From assembly GCA_036401055.1 (NCBI GenBank), contig DASWWC010000198.1, positions 8,576-72,575 on the forward strand: a DNA stretch of 64,000 bases, written 5' to 3'. Below the pieces are notes generated by a model. That model made no database searches, had not been told where the DNA came from, and worked only from the letters and a program-made list of their open reading frames with translations. Shown here piece by piece: positions 30,677 to 38,952 of this stretch. The DNA comes from Pelomonas sp036401055. GTDB lineage: Bacteria; Pseudomonadota; Gammaproteobacteria; Burkholderiales; Burkholderiaceae_C. How positions within the stretch are numbered: the first letter of the stretch is position 1; each line of letters opens with the position of its first letter. The translations under genes and the position numbers were made by a program.

Positions 30677-31030
30677 GTGAGCGACACCGACACCACCACC
30701 AACGAAGCCGACAGCGCAATCGAGAGCGCGCCGGCACCGACCATCATCACGCCGACCGTGGGCCGCCGTGTCCACTTCTATCCCAACGACGAGCACCAGG
30801 CCGCGCTGGGCGTGTTCGACGCGCAGCAGCCGTGCGACGCGGGCGTCATCTACGTCTGGGGCGACCGCAACGTGAACCTGGAAGTCACCGGCCCGAGCGG
30901 CGCGAAGTTGGCCGTCCAGAACGTCACGCTGGTGCAGGACGGCGACGACATCCCCGAGGAGGGCGAGAGCTACGCCGCGTGGATGCCGTACCAGACGAAA
31001 CAGGCCGCGGCCCAAGCCACCGGCACCTGA
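30677..31030 (+). CDS. 117-aa structural accessory protein
   Basis: GTG start after GGAG. Disordered acidic first 30 residues, then a beta-rich domain (VGRRVHFYPND, VIYVWGDRNVNLEVTGPSGAKLAV). A similar small protein often lies between portal and scaffold. Function unknown. Confidence 0.65.
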   Translation: MSDTDTTTNEADSAIESAPAPTIITPTVGRRVHFYPNDEHQAALGVFDAQQPCDAGVIYVWGDRNVNLEVTGPSGAKLAVQNVTLVQDGDDIPEEGESYAAWMPYQTKQAAAQATGT

Positions 31031-31055
31031 CAGACCCGACCCAAGGAGCGCCACC

Positions 31056-31250
31056 ATGTCCAAGAAATCATCCAGCGCTGGCATCAGCGAGTTCGACGAG
31101 GCCAAGTGGCGCGCCGAGAACGACATGCGCACGCTGGCCCAAGCCGTCGAGATCAGGAAGGACCCCAAGCGCCTGACTGCGGCCAAGAAGTGCGCCGAGG
31201 AGAAGCTGGCCGAGATGAAGGCCATCACCGGCGAGACGGTGACGAAGTAG
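31056..31250 (+). CDS. 64-aa helical protein
   Basis: AAGGAGCGCCACC before ATG. A charged helical protein (FDEAKWRAENDMRTLAQAVEIRKDPKRLTAAKK-type, two helices). It lies between portal and scaffold genes. Function unknown. Confidence 0.7.
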   Translation: MSKKSSSAGISEFDEAKWRAENDMRTLAQAVEIRKDPKRLTAAKKCAEEKLAEMKAITGETVTK

Positions 31251-31268
31251 AGCTTCGCAACCCGGAGG

Positions 31269-31285
31269 GTGGAGCCCGGCTCCAC
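31269..31285. repeat. 17-bp palindrome, copy 6 (intergenic)
   Basis: GTGGAGCCCGGCTCCAC between the 64-aa gene and the scaffold gene; in RNA an 8-bp hairpin without a U-tract. Confidence 0.9.
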
Positions 31286-31314
31286 TTTCCGCCCAACACG
31301 AGCAGGAACCCACC

Positions 31315-32259
31315 ATGAAGACCAACCTCCCCGGCACTACCCAGGCCGAAGCCGACACCCTGGCCGCCACGGCCGCGCTGATCGCCGCCGGCAAAGACCC
31401 GTTCGGCGACGATGGCGACGACGAAGGCGGCGACCAGGCTGAGGCCGAAGAGATCGATGCCAGCGCCAACGAAGAGGGCGATGGCGAGCCGCCCAAAGTG
31501 GAGCCCGGCTCCACGGATGGCGAGACTGCGACCGCCAAGACGGACGAAGAGACCGACGACGAGGGTGATGCCGACCTGACCGCCGAGGCCCTGGAGGCTG
31601 TCGCTGCCGCTGACGAGCCCGAGGCGGCTCCCGCGCCCGCTGCGCAGCGCTACAAGGCCGGCGACCCTGCCGAGTTCAAAGCCCTGCGCGACGAGCAGAT
31701 CGGCATCAAGGCCAAGGCCCTGAAGGACTTGATGGACGGCGTGATCGAGCCCGAGGAATACAGCCGCATCGAGTCCGAGGTGGCCGACAAGCTCGACGCC
31801 ATCACGGTGCAGCGCACGCTCCACGAGGCCAACGTGCAGTCTGAGGCGCAGGAGTACGAAGCGGCGCTTGACAGGATCATTGCGGCTTCCAAGAAGGCTG
31901 GCGAGATCGACTACAAAACTGACGCCAAAGCCGCCAAGCAGTTCGACACGGCCATGCGGATGCTGGCCGACGACGGCGAGACGCGCACTTTTGCCGAGCT
32001 GGCTGCCGAAGCCCACAAGGCGGTGCTGGCCATCCGCGGCATCAAGAAGGCCGAACCAGCGGCGACCCCGGCTGCCGAACCTGCAAAGCCACGCGAGAAC
32101 GGCAAGGGCCCGATGACCTTACGCAATGTGCCCGCGGCCGAGATGGCGAACTCCGGCGGCGGCTGGAAGGAACAGCTCGCCACGCTGAACGGCCAGGAGT
32201 ACGAAGCCGCCTACGCCAAGCTGAGCCCGGCGCAGAAGGCCGAACTGTTGAACGACTAA
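31315..32259 (+). CDS. Scaffolding protein
   Basis: 314 residues. Strongly acidic, Ala/Glu/Asp-rich N-terminal 110 residues with a VEPGST insertion. A long coiled central part (FKALRDEQIGIKAKALKDLM, IESEVADKLDAITVQRTLHE) and a C-terminal helix pair with a basic side follow (GWKEQLATLNGQEYEAAYAK). Composition and position between portal and capsid are those of podoviral scaffolds, which shape the prohead and then leave. Confidence 0.85.
   Translation: MKTNLPGTTQAEADTLAATAALIAAGKDPFGDDGDDEGGDQAEAEEIDASANEEGDGEPPKVEPGSTDGETATAKTDEETDDEGDADLTAEALEAVAAADEPEAAPAPAAQRYKAGDPAEFKALRDEQIGIKAKALKDLMDGVIEPEEYSRIESEVADKLDAITVQRTLHEANVQSEAQEYEAALDRIIAASKKAGEIDYKTDAKAAKQFDTAMRMLADDGETRTFAELAAEAHKAVLAIRGIKKAEPAATPAAEPAKPRENGKGPMTLRNVPAAEMANSGGGWKEQLATLNGQEYEAAYAKLSPAQKAELLND
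31498..31514. repeat. 17-bp palindrome, copy 7
   Basis: GTGGAGCCCGGCTCCAC; VEPGST in the acidic part of the scaffold. Confidence 0.9.
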
Positions 32260-32266
32260 GCAGACC

Positions 32267-32464
32267 ATGAGCACGCAACCGACCGGGGCGACAACGGGCT
32301 TCAACATCATCGACGTGAAGGTGGGAGAAACAATCCGCCTCGAATCGGTTGACTTCGGGGAAATCTCCGTGACCATCAACGCGAAAGACGGGCAGCGCGT
32401 CCGTCTGGGCGTTAAGGCCGCCAAGAACGTCAAGGTTCACCGGCCCGCACGCAAGGCGGGGTAG
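32267..32464 (+). CDS. CsrA/RsmA-like small RNA-binding protein
   Basis: 65 residues. Residues ~18-58 align by eye with CsrA: VGETIRLESV for VGETLMIG, EISVTINAKDGQRVRLGVKA for [20 protein letters not shown], and NVKVHR for EVSVHR, including the Arg equivalent to Arg44. The usual LTRR before VGE is replaced by IDVK, so one RNA-contact Arg is absent. It may bind GGA sites in phage or host mRNA. It sits between scaffold and capsid genes, eight bases after the scaffold stop. Confidence 0.72.
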   Translation: MSTQPTGATTGFNIIDVKVGETIRLESVDFGEISVTINAKDGQRVRLGVKAAKNVKVHRPARKAG

Positions 32465-32548
32465 GCCCGTCGAATTCGGTGCCAGGTCTTGAGCCTGGCT
32501 TCAATCGACTCGCAGGATGTGAGTCATGGTGCCTTTCAAGGAGCAACC

Positions 32549-33661
32549 ATGGCACGCACGACCATCCTCCCGACCGATCCCAACAAGCGCAAGGCCTGGG
32601 CTGCCACCGTGGCCCAGGACAGCGCCAAGGAGCAGTACTTCTCCCGCCTGGTGGGCGAAGAGGGCTCCTACTCGGCCATCATCAAGAAGACCGACACCGA
32701 GAAGGGCGCGACCGACGAGATCGTCACCGCGCTGGTGGCCAAGCTGCGTGGCGCGCCGGTCATCGAAGGCCAGAAACTGGAAGGCCGCGAGTTCAAGCTG
32801 CAGCATGCTGCGCACACCATGCGCATCAACGAGTTCCGCCACGGCGTGAACATCGGCGCTCGCATCGAGCAGTCGCGCGTCGGCTTCAACCTGCGCAAGC
32901 AGGGCCGCGAGAAGCTGACCGACTACATCAAGGAGCTGTACGAAGAGACCATCGCCTGCGCGCTGAGCGGCGCGCGCGGTACCGGCTCCGAGATCCAGCA
33001 CCTGGATGCCGAGTACACCGGCTACCCCAACGCCCTGCGCGCGCCGGACCCGGCCCACCTCTACGTCGGCACGGCCGGCGACAAGGCCAAGGGCACGCTG
33101 GTGGCCGGCGACAAGCTCGCCCTCACCACGATCAACAAGCTGCGGACCAAGTCCAAGAAGATGCTGGGCGGCCAGCCGGACAGGGCCGTCAAGATGACGC
33201 CCATCAGCATGGGCGGCAAGAAGGTCAACGTGCTGGCCGTGTGCCCCGAAGGCATCCAGGACATCCGCGACGACGCTGGCGCCCAGGGCTGGTTCGAAGC
33301 ACAGAAGGCGCTCACCACGGCCATCGGCAAGGAGAGCGAAATCTTCAAGGGTGGCGCCGGCATGTTCAACGGCGTGCTGGTCGACGAGATGGAGACGTGC
33401 GTCAAGTTCAGCGACTACGGCGCCGGGGGCAATATTCCCGCCGCTCGCGCGCTGTTCATGGGCGCGAATGCCGGCTTCATCGCCCACGGCACGAAGGGCA
33501 TGGCCGACGGCATGACCGTCGCGCTGGACGAGGACACGGCCGACCGCAAGCACGACGCGATCCTGTTCTTCGAAATGATCTTCGGCGCCGACAAGACCGC
33601 GTTCAACGGCATGGACTACGGGCTGATCTCCGTCGACCACGCTTTCACCGCCGCCGTCTAA
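32549..33661 (+). CDS. Major capsid protein, N4-gp56-like
   Basis: 370 residues from ATG at 32549 after AAGGAGCAACC; the longer upstream frame is rejected. Contains features of the N4-gp56 capsid family: FSRLVGEEGSYSAIIKKTD, LRGAPVIEGQKLEGREFKL, INEFRHGVNIGARIEQSRV and the C-terminal FNGMDYGLISVDHAFTAAV. Hundreds of copies form the icosahedral head on the scaffold. Confidence 0.9.
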   Translation: MARTTILPTDPNKRKAWAATVAQDSAKEQYFSRLVGEEGSYSAIIKKTDTEKGATDEIVTALVAKLRGAPVIEGQKLEGREFKLQHAAHTMRINEFRHGVNIGARIEQSRVGFNLRKQGREKLTDYIKELYEETIACALSGARGTGSEIQHLDAEYTGYPNALRAPDPAHLYVGTAGDKAKGTLVAGDKLALTTINKLRTKSKKMLGGQPDRAVKMTPISMGGKKVNVLAVCPEGIQDIRDDAGAQGWFEAQKALTTAIGKESEIFKGGAGMFNGVLVDEMETCVKFSDYGAGGNIPAARALFMGANAGFIAHGTKGMADGMTVALDEDTADRKHDAILFFEMIFGADKTAFNGMDYGLISVDHAFTAAV

Positions 33662-33736
33662 GACCAGGGCGGCCCGGCTTCGGTCGGGCCTCCTGCTCGC
33701 AGCAGCGAAGCATCGACACCCACATAGGAGCACATC

Positions 33737-34201
33737 ATGGCCCTGTTCCAATCCAAGCAAGTGGCATCCCGCATGCCCATCATCGCCATCGACGGCGCGT
33801 CGTGCCTCACGCCGATCCAGGCGGAGTTCGTTGTGCCGACTGGTGGCCTGGCCGTCAACGACGTGGTGGAAATGGGTGGCATCACCCCTGCCATGCGCGT
33901 GGTCGATGCCATCATCCACAACACCGCAGCAGGCGCCAGCGCCACCTTTGACTTCGGCTACCTGTCCGGCAGTTACGGCGTGACCACTGGAGCGGCCCGC
34001 ACCTGCGGCAACGAGTTCATCGCTGCCGGCGACATGAACGCCACCACTGTGAAGCGCCTGGCGAAGTCCGTCACGGCCGAGCCGACGGCTGCTGTGGGCA
34101 ACCTGTCCGACGACGCTGTTGGCTGGGGCTTCAAGGTCACCGGCGCCACCTGGGCGGCCGGTACCAGGATCCGCGCGACGCTCTACGTCGCGTCGATCTA
34201 A
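33737..34201 (+). CDS. Putative head decoration protein
   Basis: 154 residues, beta-rich and Gly/Thr/Ala-rich (FVVPTGGLAVNDVVEMGGI, GFKVTGATWAAGTRIRATLYV). It directly follows the major capsid gene. A capsid-stabilising or head-surface protein is the likely role, judged from position and composition. Confidence 0.65.
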   Translation: MALFQSKQVASRMPIIAIDGASCLTPIQAEFVVPTGGLAVNDVVEMGGITPAMRVVDAIIHNTAAGASATFDFGYLSGSYGVTTGAARTCGNEFIAAGDMNATTVKRLAKSVTAEPTAAVGNLSDDAVGWGFKVTGATWAAGTRIRATLYVASI

Positions 34202-34204
34202 GCC

Positions 34205-34504
34205 ATGGCGCGCTCCCGCACCAGCGGCACGGCCAAGGCCGCTGCCCCGGCAGATGTCGTGGCAGCGGCCAAGGCTGCGCTGTCTGCGGGCGCCGCTCGC
34301 CGGGCTACCGTCCAGGCCGCGGCCGTCACCGAGGCGCCGTTGTCGGCAGCCGACCGCGAGAACCCGGACAAGCTGTCCGGCGCTGCTCTGCGGGCCCTGG
34401 CCCACCGCCGCGGCGTATCCCGCAGCGAGGCCGAGGGCATGAGCGACGACAAGCTGCGCATGCAGCTCCGCTACATCACGCACCGCCAGTACACCGAGGA
34501 CTGA
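34205..34504 (+). CDS. 99-aa structural accessory
   Basis: Ala-rich basic N-terminus of ~45 residues, then a small helical unit (LSGAALRALAHRRGVSRSEAEGMSDDKLRMQL) resembling SAP/LEM-like DNA-binding helices. It is three bases after the decoration gene. It could be a head-completion protein. Confidence 0.6.
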   Translation: MARSRTSGTAKAAAPADVVAAAKAALSAGAARRATVQAAAVTEAPLSAADRENPDKLSGAALRALAHRRGVSRSEAEGMSDDKLRMQLRYITHRQYTED

Positions 34505-34507
34505 GCC

Positions 34508-35125
34508 ATGGATTGGTCCGCGTTCGGCCCGCTGATCCTGCCTTACGCGACGACCTGTTCGGCGCCGCTGATGGAGCAACATGCCAGGCTCGCGGCTATC
34601 GAGTTCTTCGAGCACACGAAGGCCTGGCAGGTTGATCTGAACGCCATCGTGGCAGACGGCATCGAGACGTCATTCAGCATGGTGCCGCCAGACGACGCCC
34701 AGATCGAGAAAATCATCGCGGTCTCGGTGACGGACGCCAACGGCAACGTCGATCATGCCTCGGTGCTGCGGGACGACGGGCGCACCACGCGCCGCCGCTC
34801 GGATCTCGTTGCCTACACCCCCGACCGCATCGAGCTGGTGCTGCAGCCGCTTCAGCGCGACGGCACGTCCATCGTTGTCACCGCCGCGCTGAAGCCGACG
34901 CTGCTGGCCGAGACGCTGCCGGACGCGCTGTTCAACCAGTACGGCCAACACATCGCCCAAGGCGCGCTGTCGTCGCTCACATCGATGGCCGAGAAGCCCT
35001 GGACTGACGCCACTGTGGCGCGAATCAGCGCCGCCAAGTTCATCAACGCCAAGGCCGTGACCGCTCGCAAGGTGGAGCGCGGCATGGCGAAGAGCCAACG
35101 CCCACCAGCTACACGCTGGTTCTAG
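34508..35125 (+). CDS. Head-tail connector/adaptor protein
   Basis: 205 residues. The pattern LAAIEFFEHTKAWQVDLNAI followed by beta strands (IEKIIAVSVTDANG, IELVLQP, SIVVTAALKPTLLAETLPDALFNQYGQHIA) is typical of podoviral adaptor proteins related to P22 gp4-like/gp10-side components. It probably links the portal to tail proteins. Confidence 0.65.
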   Translation: MDWSAFGPLILPYATTCSAPLMEQHARLAAIEFFEHTKAWQVDLNAIVADGIETSFSMVPPDDAQIEKIIAVSVTDANGNVDHASVLRDDGRTTRRRSDLVAYTPDRIELVLQPLQRDGTSIVVTAALKPTLLAETLPDALFNQYGQHIAQGALSSLTSMAEKPWTDATVARISAAKFINAKAVTARKVERGMAKSQRPPATRWF

Positions 35126-35133
35126 GACGCACC

Positions 35134-36516
35134 ATGACCATTCGCATCATCCGCAGGGGCTCGCTCGGCCTGGAGCCTGGCGTCATCCGCACGTTCTCCA
35201 GCTCGGTCGAGGCCGCGCTGATTGCCGACAAGGAGGCAGTGGCCCACACCGAAACGGAGTCGCTGGCCGGGCCGGTTGTCGCCGACGCTGCCGGCAATCT
35301 GTTCGCGAACGGCAAACAGCTGTCCCCGGTGTCAGGGGCTAGTTTTACGGTCAAGGCGGTGCTGGGAATCGCGGGCCAGTCCAACGAAGCCGGCTCCACG
35401 CTGGCGCCTGACTCCCTCGGCACGTTGCAGCGCTACACCGTGTCGGTGCCCGAGCAGGGCCTCGTCGAACCCGTCAAGCTGCAAACCGCCGGCACTGGCT
35501 CGATGTTTACCGAGGTCACGCGGCTGCTGGCCCGCGATGGCGTCAAGGTGGACCTGCACAACGGCGCCATCGGTGGCAGCTCGTTCTACATGGACTGGAC
35601 CGGCTTCGTCTACATGGCGGGCCGGGCCAACAGCACGCCGTATCGCGGCAAGCGCGCATCCCTGGGCACCGGCGATCCTGGCACCCGCGGCGACTTGATC
35701 TTTGTCAACGGCGCGGTGTGGGAAGCCACAACCGGCAACAAGCACCTTGCCTTCTGGGGCGACTCATCGAACCCGGTGACTGTCAACGGCGTCCAGTACT
35801 TCTCCGACCCCGGCGTCATCGTCAAGGAAACCAACCTGGTCACCGCCAGTTCGCCCCCGACCTTCCAAGCCTCGCCGACGGTCGGAGACGTGACGGTCGA
35901 TGGCGGCATCACCTGGACCTGCATCAGCGTTGGCGCCAAGATCACGGACGCGGGCAGCGTGCACGTCAACCGCCGCACTGAAATCGGCTTCGATCCGTAC
36001 TTCATCACGAAGCGCCTGCTCGATTCGCTGATGTCCGTGCAGATCAACAAGACCAAGCGGTTCGTGTATTTCCAGAACGGCCAGTCGGATGCCGGTGTGG
36101 CTACGAACATTTACGCCGTCGCCCTGCGCGAACTGGGCCAGTACTTCGGCCAGGCGCCGTACTACGTCCAGCCGATCTACGGCCTGTCGATCTTCAACAC
36201 CTCGTCCAACCAAGCCAATTGGGACCTGTTGGAAACGGCTATCTCAGGCGGCGGTCTCGGCACGACGCCGAACTACACAGCCGTTGGCACCGTCGGTGAA
36301 AAGATCAACTCGGCGGGGTATCACAAACACGTCTTAGGTACCGCCGTGACTGACTTCGGCTGGTACGTCGGGCAGAGCCTCTATCGCGCCTTCGGCATGT
36401 CCACCGCCAGCATGTTGCAGGCCGATGGCACGCACACGACGCCTGACGGCATGAAGCTGTGCGCCGCCGCGCTCTACCCGGAACTCAGCAAGATCTTCCG
36501 GAACTCGGCGACCTAA
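35134..36516 (+). CDS. SGNH-family hydrolase tail protein
   Basis: 460 residues. Blocks of the SGNH/GDSL (sialate O-acetylesterase-like) fold: VLGIAGQSNEAGST (nucleophile Ser), NGAIGGSSF, YFQNGQSDAG and TTPDGMKL preceded by DGTH (Asp-x-x-His). The N-terminal ~65 residues may bind the virion. Such enzymes deacetylate surface polysaccharides, so this is a candidate receptor-modifying tail enzyme, comparable to acylhydrolases of Bcep22-like phages. Confidence 0.8.
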   Translation: MTIRIIRRGSLGLEPGVIRTFSSSVEAALIADKEAVAHTETESLAGPVVADAAGNLFANGKQLSPVSGASFTVKAVLGIAGQSNEAGSTLAPDSLGTLQRYTVSVPEQGLVEPVKLQTAGTGSMFTEVTRLLARDGVKVDLHNGAIGGSSFYMDWTGFVYMAGRANSTPYRGKRASLGTGDPGTRGDLIFVNGAVWEATTGNKHLAFWGDSSNPVTVNGVQYFSDPGVIVKETNLVTASSPPTFQASPTVGDVTVDGGITWTCISVGAKITDAGSVHVNRRTEIGFDPYFITKRLLDSLMSVQINKTKRFVYFQNGQSDAGVATNIYAVALRELGQYFGQAPYYVQPIYGLSIFNTSSNQANWDLLETAISGGGLGTTPNYTAVGTVGEKINSAGYHKHVLGTAVTDFGWYVGQSLYRAFGMSTASMLQADGTHTTPDGMKLCAAALYPELSKIFRNSAT

Positions 36517-36528
36517 GCCATGAACTTC

Positions 36529-36969
36529 TCACGCCGACAAGTAGGAGAACAGGGCTACCGCGCCCTTGGAGAGCAGGCTGCTTGCACCATCGATGGTGGC
36601 GAGCTGCTGGACCCCAGCCCAAGCTTGATGGATGACGCTTGCTTGCGGAGCCGGCTTCTGCAGCTCGTTGCTGATCTGCTGCAGCGCTGCATAGACGTCT
36701 GCGTTCTGGTGCTGTATTGCTGTCTCAACGAGCCCAAGCAACTCCGCCTTGATCTGGTCGGGAAATTGAAGACTGTTGGCGCCAGCGTTGGCGAACGCGC
36801 CAATTGCTATAGATCCCGCCCCAGCCGTGGCCCCGTAACCGATGGCGCCGGGTGTGTTGAAGACCACGTTTCCTCGTTCGTCAGCTGCGGTAATGACCAC
36901 GTTGCGGTCGCCAATCTCCGAACCGGACGGCAGCTTGCCGATGATCACGTTGTCCTTCCCAGTCTTCAT
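36529..36969 (-). CDS. Reversed moron gene, 146 aa
   Basis: GGGGAGACGAAG before ATG at 36969. It is the only large minus-strand gene in the first half of the late region. Residues ~1-75 contain IIGKLPSGSEIGDRNVVI, GNVVFNTPGAIGYGATAGAGSIAIGA and similar steps resembling YadA-head/left-handed beta-roll repeats. The rest is helical (LVETAIQHQNADVYAALQQI) with a hydrophobic end. The opposite frame on + is a shadow. An independent lysogen-expressed gene, perhaps for exclusion or defence, is inferred from orientation only. Confidence 0.7.
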   Translation of the reverse strand: MKTGKDNVIIGKLPSGSEIGDRNVVITAADERGNVVFNTPGAIGYGATAGAGSIAIGAFANAGANSLQFPDQIKAELLGLVETAIQHQNADVYAALQQISNELQKPAPQASVIHQAWAGVQQLATIDGASSLLSKGAVALFSYLSA

Positions 36970-37049
36970 CTTCGTCTCCCCAAGTTGAGCGGCCGACTCT
37001 ACGCCGCTCGCCGGGCGGCCTGATTCCTCATCCCCTCCGCGAGCCCACC

Positions 37050-37460
37050 ATGACCGACCAGACCGAGAAGCGCGCACCCGTCCAGGGCTACCCGGGCGGC
37101 ATTCCCTGGGCCATCCATCTGGAGGCCTACGCTGTTTACTGCCAGCGCTGGGGTGCCCAGCCGGCCATGATTGACTTGGAGGGCCGGAACTGCCGCGGCG
37201 GCTTCAGCACTGGCGAGCTGGACGACTTCATCCCGGGCTGGCGCGACCGCGTGTCCGAGTTCGGCCTGCTTAAGGCCGAGGTGCTGGCGCTGCGCGCCGA
37301 GCTGTCCGCACTGAAGTCGGCCCCGATCCGCGTCCTCACCGAGCACAGCGGCTGTGGCCAGGGCGCCCAAGTCGATCAGCTCAGCGTGACGCTGCACCCC
37401 GGTGACAAGGTGGTGCTGCAGATGGGCAAGTACAGCGCCGCGCTGGCTGCCAAGGCCTGA
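37050..37460 (+). CDS. 136-aa hypothetical protein of the late operon
   Basis: N-terminal YPGGIPWAIHLEAYAVYCQRWGAQPAMIDLEGRNCRGGF, a Trp-containing segment, a short coiled coil, and a beta-rich C-terminus. It lies on + between two reversed genes. Not recognised. Confidence 0.65.
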   Translation: MTDQTEKRAPVQGYPGGIPWAIHLEAYAVYCQRWGAQPAMIDLEGRNCRGGFSTGELDDFIPGWRDRVSEFGLLKAEVLALRAELSALKSAPIRVLTEHSGCGQGAQVDQLSVTLHPGDKVVLQMGKYSAALAAKA

Positions 37461-37492
37461 ATCCCGCCCCCGGCCGGTGGTGACTGGCCCGC

Positions 37493-37672
37493 CTACTTGG
37501 CGGGCTTCTTCGTTCTCGGCTTCCAAGCGTCCAGCAGCGCGTCGAACTCGGCGGACTCCGCTGCCTTGATCTTCGCCAGGTGCTCCGGCAGGTAGCGCCG
37601 CGTATAGCTCACGCGGAGTTCGGCCCTGTCCTTGAACGGCGGGCCTCGCTTCGGCTTGGTGTCAGTGCTCAT
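37493..37672 (-). CDS. Second reversed small gene, 59 aa
   Basis: ATG at 37672, stop TAG at 37493. Basic protein (MSTDTKPKRGPPFKDRAELR, RRYLPEHLAKIKAAESAEF) ending KKPAK. The strand-then-helices layout could be a ribbon-helix-helix regulator. It is divergent from the recombinase gene, with a perfect 10-bp inverted repeat between them, so it may regulate that gene. It is too short for a firm family call. Confidence 0.6.
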   Translation of the reverse strand: MSTDTKPKRGPPFKDRAELRVSYTRRYLPEHLAKIKAAESAEFDALLDAWKPRTKKPAK

Positions 37673-37677
37673 GCCGA

Positions 37678-37734
37678 ATTATTGCACTACGCGAATCGGG
37701 GGTTCCGTCTCTTGAATTGCTGTTGTGCAATAAT
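37678..37734. promoter_or_regulatory. Inverted repeat between reversed gene and recombinase
   Basis: ATTATTGCAC (37678-37687) and GTGCAATAAT (37725-37734): perfect 10-bp arms 37 bp apart in an unusually AT-rich gap. It could be an operator pair, or a recombinase site. Confidence 0.6.
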
Positions 37735-37757
37735 GGAATGACTAAGCGCAATACATC

Positions 37758-38891
37758 ATGACCGCCGAGGCCCTTGCCGGCGTGCTGGAGTCGATAGCGT
37801 TCGCAATCCGAACGCTCCCGGCTGGTGTTCAACCGGTGCAGGCGCTGGGTTCAGCGCTGCCGCAAATGCGGCCTGTGCCTGCGCCGCCGCCGGCACCGCC
37901 GGAGCCGACGCCGCCTCAGGTCGCGATCAGGATCGAGCAGCCTGCGCAGGAGCCAGCACAAGCGCCGGCAGAGCCATCGGTGCAGCCCGCGCAACCGGCA
38001 GCCGACGGCGAGTCGATGGCCGAGTGGATCTCGACATTCAGGACCATCATCAGGGGGCGTGGCTACAGCGCGCAGACGCTCAAGAACCGCGGGACGTGCA
38101 TCAACTTCGTGGGGAATCAGCTCGGCGCCAGGCCGCTGCGGGCGATCAAGCCGCACGAGATAGCGACGGTCCTCAAGAAGTGCTCGCCGCACAAGGCCGG
38201 CCGCGTGCTGATGGAGCTGCGGGATATCTACGTCGAGGCCATTGCCAACGGAGCGGCCGAGACGAACCCTGCGGCCCACGTCAAGAAGCCGGCCGCGCCC
38301 GGCATCCGCAAGCGGCTGACGCTGGAGACGTGGCAGGCGATGCTGACCAAGGCGAAGACCAGCGGCCAGCAGTGGCTGCCGCTCATGCTGCTGCTGGGCC
38401 TGCACACCGGCCAGCGCCGGGCGGACCTGGCGAAGATGCGGTTCGACGACGTGGTGGCCGACCACTTGCGGGTCGAACAGCAGAAGAAGGCCCGCAAGAA
38501 GATCGGCGCGCGGCTGGCGATCCCGCTGTCGCTGCGCCTGAAGGCCACCGGCCTGACGCTCGGCCAGGTCATCGAGCTGTGCAAGACCGCCGGCAAGCCT
38601 GGGCCGACCATGCTGCGCAAGGCCAACGGCCGGCCCATCGAGATGTCCAGCCTGAGCGCGCGGTTCCGCGAGCTGATCGTCGAGGTCTGCGGCCCGGATG
38701 CGTACCAGCAGTTCGAGTGGCCGAGCCTGCACGAAGTGCGCAGCCTGTCAGCCCGCACCTACATCGCCGAGGGCATGCCGCCCGGCACCGTCCAGACCCT
38801 GCTGGGACACGCCCACGCAGAGATGACGGCGATCTATCTCAATGATCGCGGATTGACCGAAGCGGAGTGGAAGACCGTCGCTGCGACATAG
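37758..38891 (+). CDS. Second tyrosine recombinase
   Basis: 377 residues. The first ~85 are Pro/Ala/Gln-rich and disordered. A core-binding domain follows (MAEWISTFRTIIRGRGYSAQ, LKNRGTC) and then the catalytic domain: GLHTGQRRADLAKMRFDDV (Arg), WPSLHEVRSLSARTY (His-x-x-Arg), LLGHAHAEMTAIYLND (His and Tyr). All catalytic residues seem present. It is in the late region, far from both attachment sites, and is therefore not the obvious integrase. Roles could be genome multimer resolution or control of a DNA switch. Confidence 0.88.
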   Translation: MTAEALAGVLESIAFAIRTLPAGVQPVQALGSALPQMRPVPAPPPAPPEPTPPQVAIRIEQPAQEPAQAPAEPSVQPAQPAADGESMAEWISTFRTIIRGRGYSAQTLKNRGTCINFVGNQLGARPLRAIKPHEIATVLKKCSPHKAGRVLMELRDIYVEAIANGAAETNPAAHVKKPAAPGIRKRLTLETWQAMLTKAKTSGQQWLPLMLLLGLHTGQRRADLAKMRFDDVVADHLRVEQQKKARKKIGARLAIPLSLRLKATGLTLGQVIELCKTAGKPGPTMLRKANGRPIEMSSLSARFRELIVEVCGPDAYQQFEWPSLHEVRSLSARTYIAEGMPPGTVQTLLGHAHAEMTAIYLNDRGLTEAEWKTVAAT

Positions 38892-38952
38892 CGCGAGCGG
38901 TTGCTTTCCGCAGGTTCAGTGTGACATTGACTGCGCACAGCAGGGACAGCCA

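Noticed and set aside
35388..35402. GAAGCCGGCTCCACG as a palindrome copy
   Set aside because: Only the right arm matches and it is part of normal SGNH coding sequence.
36520..37023. Plus-strand 167-aa frame opposite the reversed moron
   Set aside because: Irregular composition and no ribosome site; the minus frame has GGGGAGA and coherent repeats.
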